Of a stretch of 64,000 bases of DNA, positions 14,605-24,108 are shown one piece after another. The position numbers and the translations under genes are program-made. Numbering within the stretch: position 1 is the first letter of the stretch; the number at the start of each line of letters is the position of its first letter. Origin of the DNA: Tetraselmis striata (lineage: Eukaryota > Chlorophyta > Chlorodendrophyceae > Chlorodendrales > Chlorodendraceae); NCBI GenBank assembly GCA_006384855.1, contig VCJN01001236.1:78747-142746 (forward strand), read 5' to 3'. The notes beneath the pieces are model-generated. The model was not told where the DNA came from and searched no databases. It was given only the letters and a program-made list of their open reading frames with translations.

Positions 14605-16835
14605 TCACCGCCCGGCCCGGCCCTCCCGCGCGCGCTTAACCAACTCCTCTACCGCCCCCTCCCAGCGCCTCAGCTCCGCCGCAAACTCCGCGCGCATCTC
14701 CTGCCGTTCGCGCCGCCACGCATCCACCTGCACAGCGCGAGTGCGGCGGTCAGGCACCGCCCGCCCCCACTGAAGGGCACAGCCCGGCGGCATGGCGGCG
14801 CCCGTTGCCTGCCGTGGTGCGATAGGCAGAGAGGAAGGGGGGGGGAGGGGGGGGGCACCTCCTGCCGCAGGCACTTTGTCCAGGCCTTCCGCTCCCGGCG
14901 CCGCTCCGCCCGGTCCTGCTCCAGCAGCTGAAGCAGCGCCGCCAGCTCCCCCCCGCCCCGCTCCCCGCCGCCCCCCTCCCCGCCCGCAACCCGCCCGCCG
15001 CGCCCCTCGGGGGACGCCGGCGGCCCAGGTGCTGGCGCCAGCGCCGCTGTCCCGAGCTGCGCCATCAGCACCACGCTGCGCTGCGCCTTCTCTAAACGCT
15101 GGCTTGCCAGGCTGTCTGGCTCGCTGGCCTGCGCTCGCGCCGCATCCGGGCCAGGCCAGCACACCTCAGTCAGTTCACCTCCGCTAAGGACGGGCAATGG
15201 AGCCCGGGCGGGGGGGGGGGGGGGGGGGGGGCAAGGGGCACCTGCTGCTGGATGGAGCGCAGCATGGCGGCGCGCAGGGCTGCACGCGCCGGGGCGGCCG
15301 AGCGCGCGTCGCCCGCGCCCGCCGCCTCCAGCAGGCTCTCCTGCATCAGGCGCCGCATGCCGGGCCTGGCCGCCGCGGCTGAGGGCCCAAACAGCGGCGC
15401 GTGCGCCATGACTGCGGTCTCTTGGTGCACTGAGTACGCCTGTGGCCCAGCACAGCCCCAGCCGCAGTTGGTCAGAGCGAGGTGGGGGTGCACATGTTGG
15501 TGTGGGGGGGGGGGGGGGGGGGGGGGTCACCTGTAGCCAGAGCAGCAGGTGGATGAGCTCCTCGTGCTCGTGGGAGGTGGCAGCCCAGGCATCATCGGCT
15601 GCTGCAAGCAGGTAGTCGCGCACGAGGGAGGCCCACTGCGCGCGGAGCTCCCCGTTGTAGGCGCGCGAGTTGTAGTTGCCCTCCACCAGCTGGAACCAGC
15701 GGTGCGCCGCGGCCTCCAGGCTGCCGATGGGCTCCCGGAACAGCACGCCCGGCAGGCCCGCCTCCCCGATGGGCAGCCCCGCGATGACCGCCTCGCCCGC
15801 GATGAACACCGCGCGGGCGTACTCAAAAAAGCGCTCCACCGCGCCCGCCGACAGGCTGCCCACGATCTCGCAGCCGGCGCAGAGGTCGGCGCACCCCTGG
15901 CGGCACATCATCTCGCCCAGCGCCTTGAAGTACTCTGCCCGGCTGGATGCCTCCAGCTGCAGCGCCACATGGCGGCAGCATGACACCATCAGCACATGTC
16001 CTTGACAACCCCCCCACCCCTAAACGCTCGCGGGTCCATCCCCAACCGTCTTGACGCAGCTCCAGGAATCTTCTCATTGGCCGCACCTCCTGCCCCTGCT
16101 CGCCCCGGCGGCGCGGCGGCAGCGCCAGCTTCCAGGTCTCCCCCGCAGCGAGGCCCGCCGCAAAGGGGTAGCGCAGCATGAGGGCGCTCAGCTGCAGGCT
16201 GGCGCGCGGCACCCAGCTCCGCCGCGGGCGCACGCCCGCCACGTTGCGCCCGCGGGACAGGCACTCCTTCCACTTGCGCCCCATGTAGTCGTGCCCGTAT
16301 CTGCGCCAGCGCGGAGGGCACACCGCTCCTCACCCACTTAATATCTACTGTTTTGAATACATGGCATACATCAATCGCGAGTGAATCGAGTTTTTGTCGA
16401 TGAAACAGGTAATTTGTCTCAGCATCCTTTCGGCAAGCCTTGCTGCTGGCGTCAGGTGGGCAATACTAGTAGGGGGGCTATCGGATGACTAGGCAGCTGG
16501 TGGGCAGCCCACCGATGCAGCAGCTCGTCGAACATCGCGGCAAGCGTCCGAGGCTGTTCGTCCTCCCCTTCCCCCTCGCCGTCGCTCTCGGCGTCGGTGG
16601 CAGCATCGGCCCGACCGCGCTTCGCGCGGCCAAAGGGCTCGGCCCCTGGTTTCGCGGCCGCCGTGCAGCCGCAGCCGGCCGCCGCCTGGCGTGCGGCGTC
16701 CTCTGCCTGCGCGGCGGCGAGCAGCGCCAGCGCGCGCGCCGTGTCGTCCCGAACCACCCCGGGGCCGTCGCCCGCCGCCGCCGCCGCGGCATCGCCGGCT
16801 GCGGCGGCCTTGGCGCGCTTTGGTGGGCGGCCCAT
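14605..16835 (-). CDS. Unknown protein with AT-hook-like N terminus, six exons, ~517 aa
   Basis: Exons in transcript order: 16835-16513, 16300-16087, 15956-15531, 15439-15242, 15128-14859, 14727-14605. All joins keep frame, giving 517 aa. The N terminus MGRPPKRAKAAAAG resembles an AT-hook or basic DNA-binding tail and is followed by an Ala-rich, then acidic (DAESDGEGEGEDE) segment. Exon 2 is basic (YGHDYMGRKWKECLSRGRN). Exon 3 is a 142-residue folded-looking region with a Cys cluster (MMCRQGCADLCAGC) and many aromatics. Exons 5-6 form Arg/Glu-rich helices (LLEQDRAERRRERKAW; WRRERQEMRAEF) typical of coiled coils. Introns 2-5 are phase 0. Three introns show plus-strand poly-G, so sense poly-C. 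I do not recognise the family; nuclear location is an inference from the N terminus. Confidence 0.6.
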
Positions 16836-17010
16836 GTTGCCACCAGGGTCAGGATATTTGGGCGCGAGACCGGTCCCAGGGGGCAGGCGGCGGTCCAGGG
16901 CAGTGCAGTCCCTCAGGTTTCCGGCAGACTGCTGCTGGGCTGCTGTCGATGACTGCCAGATGGGTGTGATGGGGTTTCGATGTTATGTCAGTTTCATAAG
17001 GATCGTCTGG
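16836..17010. other. Short spacer upstream of the AT-hook-like gene
   Basis: This stretch separates the minus-strand start codon (16835) from the dispersed repeat copy that begins near 17010. It should include the promoter. No clear element is visible. Confidence 0.3.
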
Positions 17011-17400
17011 TCTGCCGAAATATTTCAGGTCTGGTTACAGATTATGATAATCAGGAATTTGCACGCAAACAAGGCCACAGCGAGGGGGGTGTTATTGGGC
17101 GGGCTGTGGTGCGCTCGATGGAGCGTGCCACAGCAAAGGAGAGTGACCGGTCGGTCCGCCGTGGAGGCAGGTGGTGGCCCTGACCGGCCCATGTAATACT
17201 GCGCGCTACGGCGCCGCGCCATGGCTATCCCGTACAGTTAGAGAAACCACAAAAACTAGTTTTAAACACATATGAAAAGAACGTATGGTTTTCCGACTAG
17301 AGAATGCCGGGCGCAGCAGGCCACGGGGCGGGGGTCACGGGCGGGAATTATTTTAAAGGCGATGACAGGCCAGCGGGGTGCACCAACGAACAGAATAAGT
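17010..17400. repeat. Dispersed repeat R1, copy 1
   Basis: This ~390-bp unit recurs at about 25560-25970 and in part at 25325-25560. Shared landmarks in order: ATTATGATAAT, TTGGGCGGGCT, GTGCCACAGCAAAGGAGA, CGCCGTG(G/A)AGGCAGGTGGT, GCTATCCCGTACA, GGTTTTCCGA, GCAGGCCA and AGCGGGGTGC. Sequence identity is moderate, so the copies are old. No reading frame is evident. It sits beside decayed retroelements and may be their non-coding end. Confidence 0.8.
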
Positions 17401-17661
17401 TCTAAACAAATGTTAGGTTCTTCACTTGTGAAAGTAGCTTCTCCGTAGTTGGGCAATCTTGCAAGAAATTCATTATAACGCATGTTTTGAAGTGAGAATT
17501 GCACTCAATCCCATTGTGTGCTTATTGTTTGCCCGCGCGCTCAAAACGTGCAAAATTGGGTTTGCGTTGCTTGGATGGATGCAAAGAATGACCGTTGTTT
17601 GGACACGCGCCACCCCATTATTTCATTGCTTTTGACGGAGTACGACTGTGGGGCACAAGGT

Positions 17662-17733
17662 ACATCCCTTGTCCGCTCGGTAGAGCGGTCGTCTCGTATG
17701 CGAGAGACCCGAGTTCGATTCCTGGCTGATGTA
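17662..17733 (+). ncRNA. tRNA-like unit, probably a SINE head
   Basis: About 72 nt with acceptor-like ends (ACATCC...GATGT), a D-arm-like GCTCGGTAGAGC, an anticodon-arm-like GTCTCG..CGAGAC hairpin, and a B-box-like GAGTTCGATTCC with a TTCGATT loop. The D loop is shortened and several stem pairs fail, so it is not a normal tRNA. A related minus-strand unit lies near 53085-53158. It ends about 100 bp before the Ty3 element's left LTR. Confidence 0.4.
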
Positions 17734-17825
17734 TTTCGGCAATATCGGCCCGGCGTGTCCCGGGTTTACCCGGTTGATGCATTAGCCCTTCGGGGTTCGA
17801 ATGAGGCAATGGTCTATGGGCTATG

Positions 17826-17830
17826 CCAGA
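17826..17830. repeat. Target-site duplication CCAGA (left)
   Basis: CCAGA directly precedes the left LTR and recurs at 24521-24525 directly after the right LTR. A 5-bp duplication is the usual size for Ty3 elements. Its exactness marks a simple, fairly recent insertion. Confidence 0.95.
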
Positions 17831-18242
17831 TGTTATACTCCATTTCCCTATAGCCATAATGTTCTGCTATACTAGCAGGTATAACCCCCGCAAAGGTAGT
17901 ACGACTACGCATCCGCGGAGTCGCTGTACATATTAGTATTGCGGGCGTAAATATTAGTAGTATAAGGTCGAAGACTGTTCTGGAATTCTCTAGAGTTCTC
18001 TGACTCAAGCCTTACGTGGCTAACACAGCACGGGTATCCCATGACACCCGGCTAACATAGCACAGGTATGACTATGACCTCGGCGGGTATAAATACCGCC
18101 TCGGACAAGTCTACTAGGCAGAATTCAGAGACAGAACTATAACCCAGGAACCCCTGTAACCAGAAGAGATTGGCCATACTTTCTAAATCCTTCCGCTGCA
18201 TCCTAAAGGGCCTAAAGAACAGGCTTAAGCTAGAGCCTAACA
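17831..18242 (+). repeat. Left LTR
   Basis: 412 bp, beginning TGTTATACT and ending CCTAACA, so the ends form the inverted repeat TGTTA/TAACA. It holds a palindromic TATA box GCGGGTATAAATACCGC (TATAAATA at 18088-18095) and, 60 nt on, TGTAA at 18155-18159. TATA then poly(A) signal order suggests that transcripts start after 18110 and end after 18160, which would define a short R region. Confidence 0.95.
18088..18095 (+). promoter_or_regulatory. LTR TATA box
   Basis: TATAAATA centred in a perfect palindrome within the left LTR. The right LTR carries the same box at 24366-24373, which could drive transcription into flanking DNA. Confidence 0.7.
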
Positions 18243-18244
18243 CT

Positions 18245-18262
18245 TGGTTTCGGAGCTTAGAC
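18245..18262 (+). other. Primer binding site
   Basis: TGGTTTCGGAGC begins two bases after the left LTR. It starts with TGG, the complement of a tRNA CCA end, and resembles the plant initiator-Met PBS (TGGTATCAGAGC) with two differences. The tRNA identity is inferred. Confidence 0.7.
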
Positions 18263-18281
18263 AGCGGTAAGCGACGTAAAG

Positions 18282-19442
18282 ATGGCTACACCAGGACAGA
18301 CACCACCTGAGGACAGCGGAAGCTTTCCGGTAGCGGCCACTGCCGGCGAAGCACAGCCGATTCCGCTCGAAGGAGGTCAAGAGGGCACGCAACCGACCCT
18401 CGCAACCATGATGAGCATGCTTCAACGACTAGCCGACCGAGTCGAGACTATGTCGACGGAGCAAGCGAGGATGCAAGATGTAGCGCAAGCTACAACGGCG
18501 GCAACGGCGGAGATTCGCCGCTTGGACGAGTACGTGCGACAAGGCTTCAGTCATTTCGACGACCGAGTGAACCGGAGCCGAGTTGTAGAGCAGCAGATGC
18601 GAGACCAGCTTCGTTCTGCCCGGACCAGCGACATGCCTGGGCTCATGCCGAGCGATGTGAAACCAGCGAAGATCGAGAAGCTATCGACTACGAATATCGA
18701 CGAGCTACGGAACTGGTTTCGTCATGCACGGGGTTACCTGAAATATCACAATGTAAACCCGGAGGAACCTCGTAGCGTGTACTGGGCATCTGGCTATTTT
18801 CACGGACCCGTATCCAAGTGGTGGTACGCGCAAGTGGCGAGTACGCACGACGAAATTGGCGGCGGTTTTACCGGTATTACGCACATGGAGGCGGCACTAA
18901 TCACCGAATTCTGTGGACGTACACCGGCGAAGCAAGCTCGTATCAATCTGGATCGCGCGACACAGCGGACTACAGTACAGAAGTACGCGAATTATTTCCG
19001 CGAGCAACTACTGGAGTTACCCCATCGTCACGAGGAAGATAATGTACATGACTTCCAGCGCGGACTGAAACCCCATATTCGAAAGGAAGTTGCCCTGAAA
19101 AACCCTAAGACCCTGGCAGAAGCTGTACAGGCAGCTCTGGCTGTTGAAGCTGCGGAGCGGGAGACAGATGTGCACCGCGAGATCCGTCGCGAGCGCCTAA
19201 ACATCATGGACGACGATGGCGACGACGACGAGCAGTACTACAGCAGTGCTGAGGGTGAGGCTACAGAACAAGAAGACGACCTGTTGATGGCGCGGCGATT
19301 GACCGAGGAGGAGTTTGAGAGATTTAAGAAGGAAGGTCGCTGCTTTATCTGCAGGGCGAAAGGTCATGTTGCGTCCGCGTGCCCGAGCAAGAAGAAGAAG
19401 ATTTCTGAATATCGACCCAGAAAGACCCGGCCGGGAAACTAA
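18282..19442 (+). CDS. gag: Gag polyprotein
   Basis: 386 aa. It forms the virus-like particle and packages element RNA. The first ~110 residues contain heptad-like helices (MMSMLQRLADRVETM...). Residues ~130-270 match the Ty3-type retrotransposon gag core (ELRNWFRHARGYL, YFHGPVSKWWY, KQARINLDRATQ). An acidic stretch follows (MDDDGDDDEQ). A single CCHC zinc knuckle, CFICRAKGHVASAC (C-x2-C-x4-H-x4-C), occupies residues 354-367, with a Lys-rich tail. The start ATG lies 39 nt after the left LTR. The stop TAA (19440-19442) directly follows a GGGAAAC heptamer in the right phase for -1 frameshifting into pol. Confidence 0.95.
   Translation: MATPGQTPPEDSGSFPVAATAGEAQPIPLEGGQEGTQPTLATMMSMLQRLADRVETMSTEQARMQDVAQATTAATAEIRRLDEYVRQGFSHFDDRVNRSRVVEQQMRDQLRSARTSDMPGLMPSDVKPAKIEKLSTTNIDELRNWFRHARGYLKYHNVNPEEPRSVYWASGYFHGPVSKWWYAQVASTHDEIGGGFTGITHMEAALITEFCGRTPAKQARINLDRATQRTTVQKYANYFREQLLELPHRHEEDNVHDFQRGLKPHIRKEVALKNPKTLAEAVQAALAVEAAERETDVHREIRRERLNIMDDDGDDDEQYYSSAEGEATEQEDDLLMARRLTEEEFERFKKEGRCFICRAKGHVASACPSKKKKISEYRPRKTRPGN
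19433..19439 (+). promoter_or_regulatory. -1 ribosomal frameshift heptamer GGGAAAC
   Basis: In the gag frame the heptamer reads G GGA AAC and is followed at once by TAA. Slippage by -1 reads GGG AAA CTA AGA, which stays open through the 48 codons up to the first pol ATG and beyond. GGGAAAC is the X XXY YYZ type used at the simian retrovirus gag-pro junction. GC-rich self-complementary sequence (GTCGGCCGCGCGCGGCGCG) starts about 10 nt downstream and could act as the stimulatory structure. Slippage itself is inferred. Confidence 0.85.
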
Positions 19443-22400
19443 GACGTGAGTCGGCCGCGCGCGGCGCGCGACAGGGTGAAGGACTGTCCCCTAAAACGGC
19501 TCGCGAGACTACAGAAGTACAGCCCTCGTATCCTCAAACGACACTGAGGCCTGATTTCCTCCACAAGGATTTCAGCGACTGGATGGTACATCGCGAATTA
19601 TTTCACGAGTACACGAAGAAATACGGACCCTGCGACCTGGACGGAGCTTGCGATAATGACGGCCTGAATTCTCAAGTTTCTGGTAGTTTTTGCTGTCCGA
19701 CGCGCCCATTTCAGGAACAGGATCTCGGAGAATATCGGCGTATTTGGCTAAATGCCCCGTATGACCGAATTGAAGAATTTTTGGGCCACTACCTTCGACA
19801 GAAGTTATTGCATCCGCATCTACGAGCAATTATTGTGGTCCCAAAATGGTCGCGTAAGCCGTGGTTTCGACTACTGAGAAATTTTCGTCTGGTGGATGAG
19901 TTGCCAGCGGAGACTTCTGTGTTTACGTGTCCAACGAACGATGGCATAGAAGGTGCGAGACAAGATGTTGGCCCCACTCGATGGGCGACACAGATCTACG
20001 CTGACGATGGCGCCGGCGTACGGTTTCTACCGCAGCACCTGAGAACCCCACCGAAGCCTGAGTGGACGCACTCGAAGGTTCTAGTAACCGATGGAAGACG
20101 AGTGCTTCTGACTGTAGAAGACAGCGGACTGATTTGGTTTCCAGAAGGCAAGCGCGGCGACACGGACGCGACGCCGGAGACAACAGCAGTACGACGATTA
20201 CTCGAGCAAACTGGGTACCGGGTACAGGAGAGCAATCTACGGTACCTCGGCACTCAGCGGGCGGGAGACAACCGGTGTCCTGTATACCTGTATCGCGCTC
20301 GTCGTAATACTGTACCTACGAAGACCCCTTTGAACCGTGCACTATGGACAACCTGGAAGAAATTATTGGAGGCACGAAGTACGGGTTATCTGGAGACGGA
20401 GACAGTACGCTACCCACTACGGTACGAAAGCTTCGGCGAACAAATTGATGAATATGTCAACCGTAACGTCCGACTACCTGGCGAGGACTCCACATCGCGT
20501 TTGTGCAACGTATCTTCACCGAGTGGTACCCGACTGCTAACTATTACTGGCGAATTGCGAGGACGACACTGTAAAATACTGGTGGACTCTGGTGCAACCG
20601 AAAATTTTGCGAGTACCGAATGGGTGCAATTGCATCAGTGCCCTACAGTATCCGGAGGAAAACACCGTATAAAACTGGCGAACGGCAGTATGAGTACCAG
20701 TACCAAACGGCTGAGGAGCGAAGTTCTTACCGTAGGAGCTTTCGACTATAAATTGGACGCTATAGTTACAGACCTGGAGAAATTCGACATTATTCTCGGA
20801 CAACCTTGGCTGGAAACAGTTAATCCTGACATCGACTGGACTGCTAAAATTATTAAACACCGGAAGACTGGACAACACATTGCTACAGCGGAACAGTATA
20901 CAGTACCTACGACGGTTTACCACCTGGACGCGGCTAAGATGGCGAAGGAGCTGAGGAAGAGTCGCGGCGAGGAACTGTTTGCTGTTGCGGTACGCGAGGT
21001 GTTCGATGCGGTAGCTGAGCTGCGCACGGACCAGTCGACCGAGTGGACCGAGGAGCTCAAGGAGTCCCTTATGGAGTTTGCAGACATCATCGCGGAGCCT
21101 ACTGACCTGCCACCGGAGCGTGAGTTCGACTTTGAGATCAACCTGGAGAGTGATGAACCCCCCAAGGAACGAACGTACCGTATGTCACCAGCGGAGTTGC
21201 AAGAGGTACGGTCACAACTGGAGGAATTGTTGGCAAAAGGGTGGATTCGTCCGTCCAAGTCAAACTACGGCGCCCCAATTTTATTTGTGCGTAAGAAAGA
21301 CGGCACTCTGCGTATGTGTGTGGACTACCGTAAATTGAATGACCTTACGAAGAAAGACCGGACCCCGCTTCCTCGTATCGACGAATTATTGGACTCATTG
21401 CATGGTGCGACTATTTTCAGTACTCTGGACCTGTACAAAGGCTACCATCAAGTACGAATTAAACCGGAAGACATCCACAAAACAGCGTTCCGGACACACT
21501 ATGGACTCTACGAGTACTGTGTGTTACCTTTCGGCTTGACAAACGCCCCAGCTGGATTCCAGACTATGATGAACCGTGTTTTGAGCCCATATCTCGGCAA
21601 ATTCTGCGTGGTATACCTGGACGACGTGCTGATCTACAGCAAGACAGCTGAAGAGCATCTCGAGCACATCAGATTGGTGCTACGGGAGTTGCAACGACAC
21701 CACTTGCATATCAAGCTGTCGAAGTGTTCGTTCGGCGGTACTAGCGTGGAGTTTTTGGGCCATATCGTCGAAGCAGGACAGATCAAGATGGACCCCCGGA
21801 AGGTGGAAGCAGTTCAACAGTGGCCCGTGCCGAAGACAGTAAAGGACGTACGAGGTTTTCTCGGCCTTGCTGGCTATTACCGCAAGTTCATCCATAACTT
21901 CGCGGCTATTGCGGCGCCACTACATGACCTGACGAAGAATCAACCGGAGTTTGTGTGGACGCCTCGTGCTGATGCGGCGTTTCGTGCATTAAAGGACGCA
22001 ATGGTACGAGCACCTGTACTGAGTATACCGGACACATCTGCGGACGCCCGTTACACATTGTATACAGATGCTTCTGGATTTGCAGTGGGAGCTGTGCTGC
22101 TGCAAGATCAAGGCTCAGGACTTCGACCTGTCGCGTACCATGCACGCAAGATGAACAAACACGAAGTTCACTACCCGGTACATGAGCAAGAGTTGTTAGC
22201 GGTTCGTGATGCACTCATCAAGTTCCGATGCTACCTTGATGGAGCGGCGGGCTTTACGGTCATCACCGACCATGACACGCTACGGCACTTCTTTCGCCAA
22301 CGCGATTTGTCGACGCGGCAAGTACGATGGCTGCAAGTGTTTGCGCCTTACCAACGACATATGGACATCGTCTACAAGCGAGGAGCTGCCAATCATGCGG

Positions 22401-24028
22401 ACGCCCTCTCTCGGCGACCCGACTTGAAGGATTCGCTACAGAAGCTAGATCTGCTGAACAACTGGTCAGAAGACGAGGCTGACTGCGAAATAAATTCAGT
22501 TTTATTTGCTATGGAGTCGCGACTACAGGCGGACAACAAATTTTACGACGAAATCAAGACCGCATATGACTCCGACGAGTACCTGAAATCGCGGAAAGCT
22601 TTACCATCCTGGCTAGTACGTCACAGTAATGGTCTACTGTACGCCTACGGCTCACGACTTTACGTACCAAATGTGGCGGACCTGCGACAACGAGCACTGT
22701 ATGAACTACATGACGCGCCTACTGCTGGACACCCAGGAGGACGACGACTACTGGCGCGTACTGTGGAACTGTACTGGTGGCCCCGTATGAAACAGACTGT
22801 CACTAACTACGTGCGACGCTGCCCTACCTGTCAACGTACTAAGGCGGCCCGGCATAAGCCATACGGCTTACTTCAGCCCCATGACGTACCGTCACGACCA
22901 TTTGAGGTAATATCCCTGGATTTAATCACAGATCTTCCGGAGTGCCAGGGGTATGACTCAGTAGTGATTTTCGTATGTCTACTGTCAAAGCGAGTAATTG
23001 TTGAGCCAACTACGAAGACAGTTACTGCTGAAGGTCTGGCAGAGATTATGCATCGCTCAGTTTTTCGTCATTTCGGCCTGCCAGCTAAACTCATCTCTGA
23101 CCGAGACCCCAGATTTATGTCGGAATTCTGGCAAAATATGTTCAAGACCATGGGTACTAAGCTGAACATCTCTACAGCTTTTCATCCAGCAACCGATGGC
23201 CAGACGGAACGCACTAACCAAACTTGGGAGCAAGTGCTACGCTGCTACGTGCACCCCCTGCACGATGATTGGGTCAACCACCTCACCAACGTGGAGTTTG
23301 CGATCAACACTGCTCAGTCGACTTCGACTACTATGTCCCCTTTCAAGGCGACTTTGGGATTCGAGCCGACTACACCTGCTACTACTCAACTCGCAACCGA
23401 GCCAACTCGAGCTCTTCCGGAACACGTCAAGTATGTACAGAAGCTTCATCGCTTCGCGCATGATTGCGTACTGGAGGCTCAAACTCGTATGCAGACTGCA
23501 GCTAATCGTAAACGACTACCCGTACCATTCAAGACCGGCGACAGAGTTAAGCTGAAGGCGTCTCATCTGAAGTTTATTCAGCAACCCTGTGCTAAGCTAC
23601 GCGATCGCTACGTGGGCCCCTTCGTCATTACAGAGCAGATCTCGCCAGTTGCTTTCCGATTGCAACTACCTGCGGGCGTACGAGTCCACGACGTGGTGCA
23701 CGCGAGTATGCTGGAAAAGTGGTATGACGACCCTGACCAACCGGCGAAGTCTGAACGAGTACCGATTGTCCACGACGCAAACCGATTCCATGTTCAGGAC
23801 ATACTCGATGTTGCCTTCAACAACAATGGCACTGGACTACTGTTTCGAGTACGATGGGCGTTCCCGTACAACGTACCAAGCGAAGACACCTGGGAGCCCC
23901 TACGCGGAGTCAAGCACTTGGACATTTTCCGGTCGTTCTTACTGTCTAAACCATACCGACAGTTTACTAAGAGCCCAGACTTCATTCGGTTCCGGAATCG
24001 CTACCCAAGCCGAGTACCTTCCGCCTGA
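19439..24028 (+). CDS. pol: Pol polyprotein with Dam-like MT, Nudix-like, PR, RT, RH, IN and chromodomain
   Basis: 1529 aa if read by -1 frameshift; the first ATG is at 19583. Numbering from that ATG: Dam-like methyltransferase fold about -15 to 115 (DWMVHRELFHEY; LNAPYD at 56-61; IIVVPKWSRKPWF); Nudix-like domain ~160-240 with box G189-Y212 in which R204, E208 and G211 remain but the RE and EE pairs read RR and EQ; aspartic protease LVDSGATENF ~332; RT with YLDD ~677; RNase H (LYTDASG) ~827; integrase HHCC zinc finger ~1041-1085 and D-D-E near 1112, 1172 and 1208; chromodomain ~1403-1452 (VQDILD...DTWEPL). RT, RH, IN and protease motifs look intact. The MT fold begins upstream of the ATG, which favours frameshift expression over independent initiation. 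The altered Nudix box suggests weak or lost hydrolase activity. Confidence 0.95.
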   Translation, partial: LRRESAARGARQGEGLSPKTARETTEVQPSYPQTTLRPDFLHKDFSDWMVHRELFHEYTKKYGPCDLDGACDNDGLNSQVSGSFCCPTRPFQEQDLGEYRRIWLNAPYDRIEEFLGHYLRQKLLHPHLRAIIVVPKWSRKPWFRLLRNFRLVDELPAETSVFTCPTNDGIEGARQDVGPTRWATQIYADDGAGVRFLPQHLRTPPKPEWTHSKVLVTDGRRVLLTVEDSGLIWFPEGKRGDTDATPETTAVRRLLEQTGYRVQESNLRYLGTQRAGDNRCPVYLYRARRNTVPTKTPLNRALWTTWKKLLEARSTGYLETETVRYPLRYESFGEQIDEYVNRNVRLPGEDSTSRLCNVSSPSGTRLLTITGELRGRHCKILVDSGATENFASTEWVQLHQCPTVSGGKHRIKLANGSMSTSTKRLRSEVLTVGAFDYKLDAIVTDLEKFDIILGQPWLETVNPDIDWTAKIIKHRKTGQHIATAEQYTVPTTVYHLDAAKMAKELRKSRGEELFAVAVREVFDAVAELRTDQSTEWTEELKESLMEFADIIAEPTDLPPEREFDFEINLESDEPPKERTYRMSPAELQEVRSQLEELLAKGWIRPSKSNYGAPILFVRKKDGTLRMCVDYRKLNDLTKKDRTPLPRIDELLDSLHGATIFSTLDLYKGYHQVRIKPEDIHKTAFRTHYGLYEYCVLPFGLTNAPAGFQTMMNRVLSPYLGKFCVVYLDDVLIYSKTAEEHLEHIRLVLRELQRHHLHIKLSKCSFGGTSVEFLGHIVEAGQIKMDPRKVEAVQQWPVPKTVKDVRGFLGLAGYYRKFIHNFAAIAAPLHDLTKNQPEFVWTPRADAAFRALKDAMVRAPVLSIPDTSADARYTLYTDASGFAVGAVLLQDQGSGLRPVAYHARKMNKHEVHYPVHEQELLAVRDALIKFRCYLDGAAGFTVITDHDTLRHFFRQRDLSTRQVRWLQVFAPYQRHMDIVYKRGAANHADALSRRPDLKDSLQKLDLLNNWSEDEADCEINSVLFAMESRLQADNKFYDEIKTAYDSDEYLKSRKALPSWLVRHSNGLLYAYGSRLYVPNVADLRQRALYELHDAPTAGHPGGRRLLARTVELYWWPRMKQTVTNYVRRCPTCQRTKAARHKPYGLLQPHDVPSRPFEVISLDLITDLPECQGYDSVVIFVCLLSKRVIVEPTTKTVTAEGLAEIMHRSVFRHFGLPAKLISDRDPRFMSEFWQNMFKTMGTKLNISTAFHPATDGQTERTNQTWEQVLRCYVHPLHDDWVNHLTNVEFAINTAQSTSTTMSPFKATLGFEPTTPATTQLATEPTRALPEHVKYVQKLHRFAHDCVLEAQTRMQTAANRKRLPVPFKTGDRVKLKASHLKFIQQPCAKLRDRYVGPFVITEQISPVAFRLQLPAGVRVHDVVHASMLEKWYDDPDQPAKSERVPIVHDANRFHVQDILDVAFNNNGTGLLFRVRWAFPYNVPSEDTWEPLRGVKHLDIFRSFLLSKPYRQFTKSPDFIRFRNRYPSRVPSA

Positions 24029-24095
24029 ACTTCAAAATCAAGACTGTAGTTTCCTGTAGTTCTGTGACACCTGCACAGCGAGGACGCTTGTGCTT

Positions 24096-24108
24096 AAGGG
24101 GGAGAGAG
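24096..24108 (+). other. Polypurine tract
   Basis: AAGGGGGAGAGAG abuts the right LTR. In LTR elements this primes plus-strand DNA synthesis. Confidence 0.85.

Noticed and set aside
17662..17733. A functional tRNA gene (anticodon CGT, Thr)
   Set aside because: The D loop is too short and acceptor and T stems contain mismatches, so a tRNA-derived repeat is more likely.
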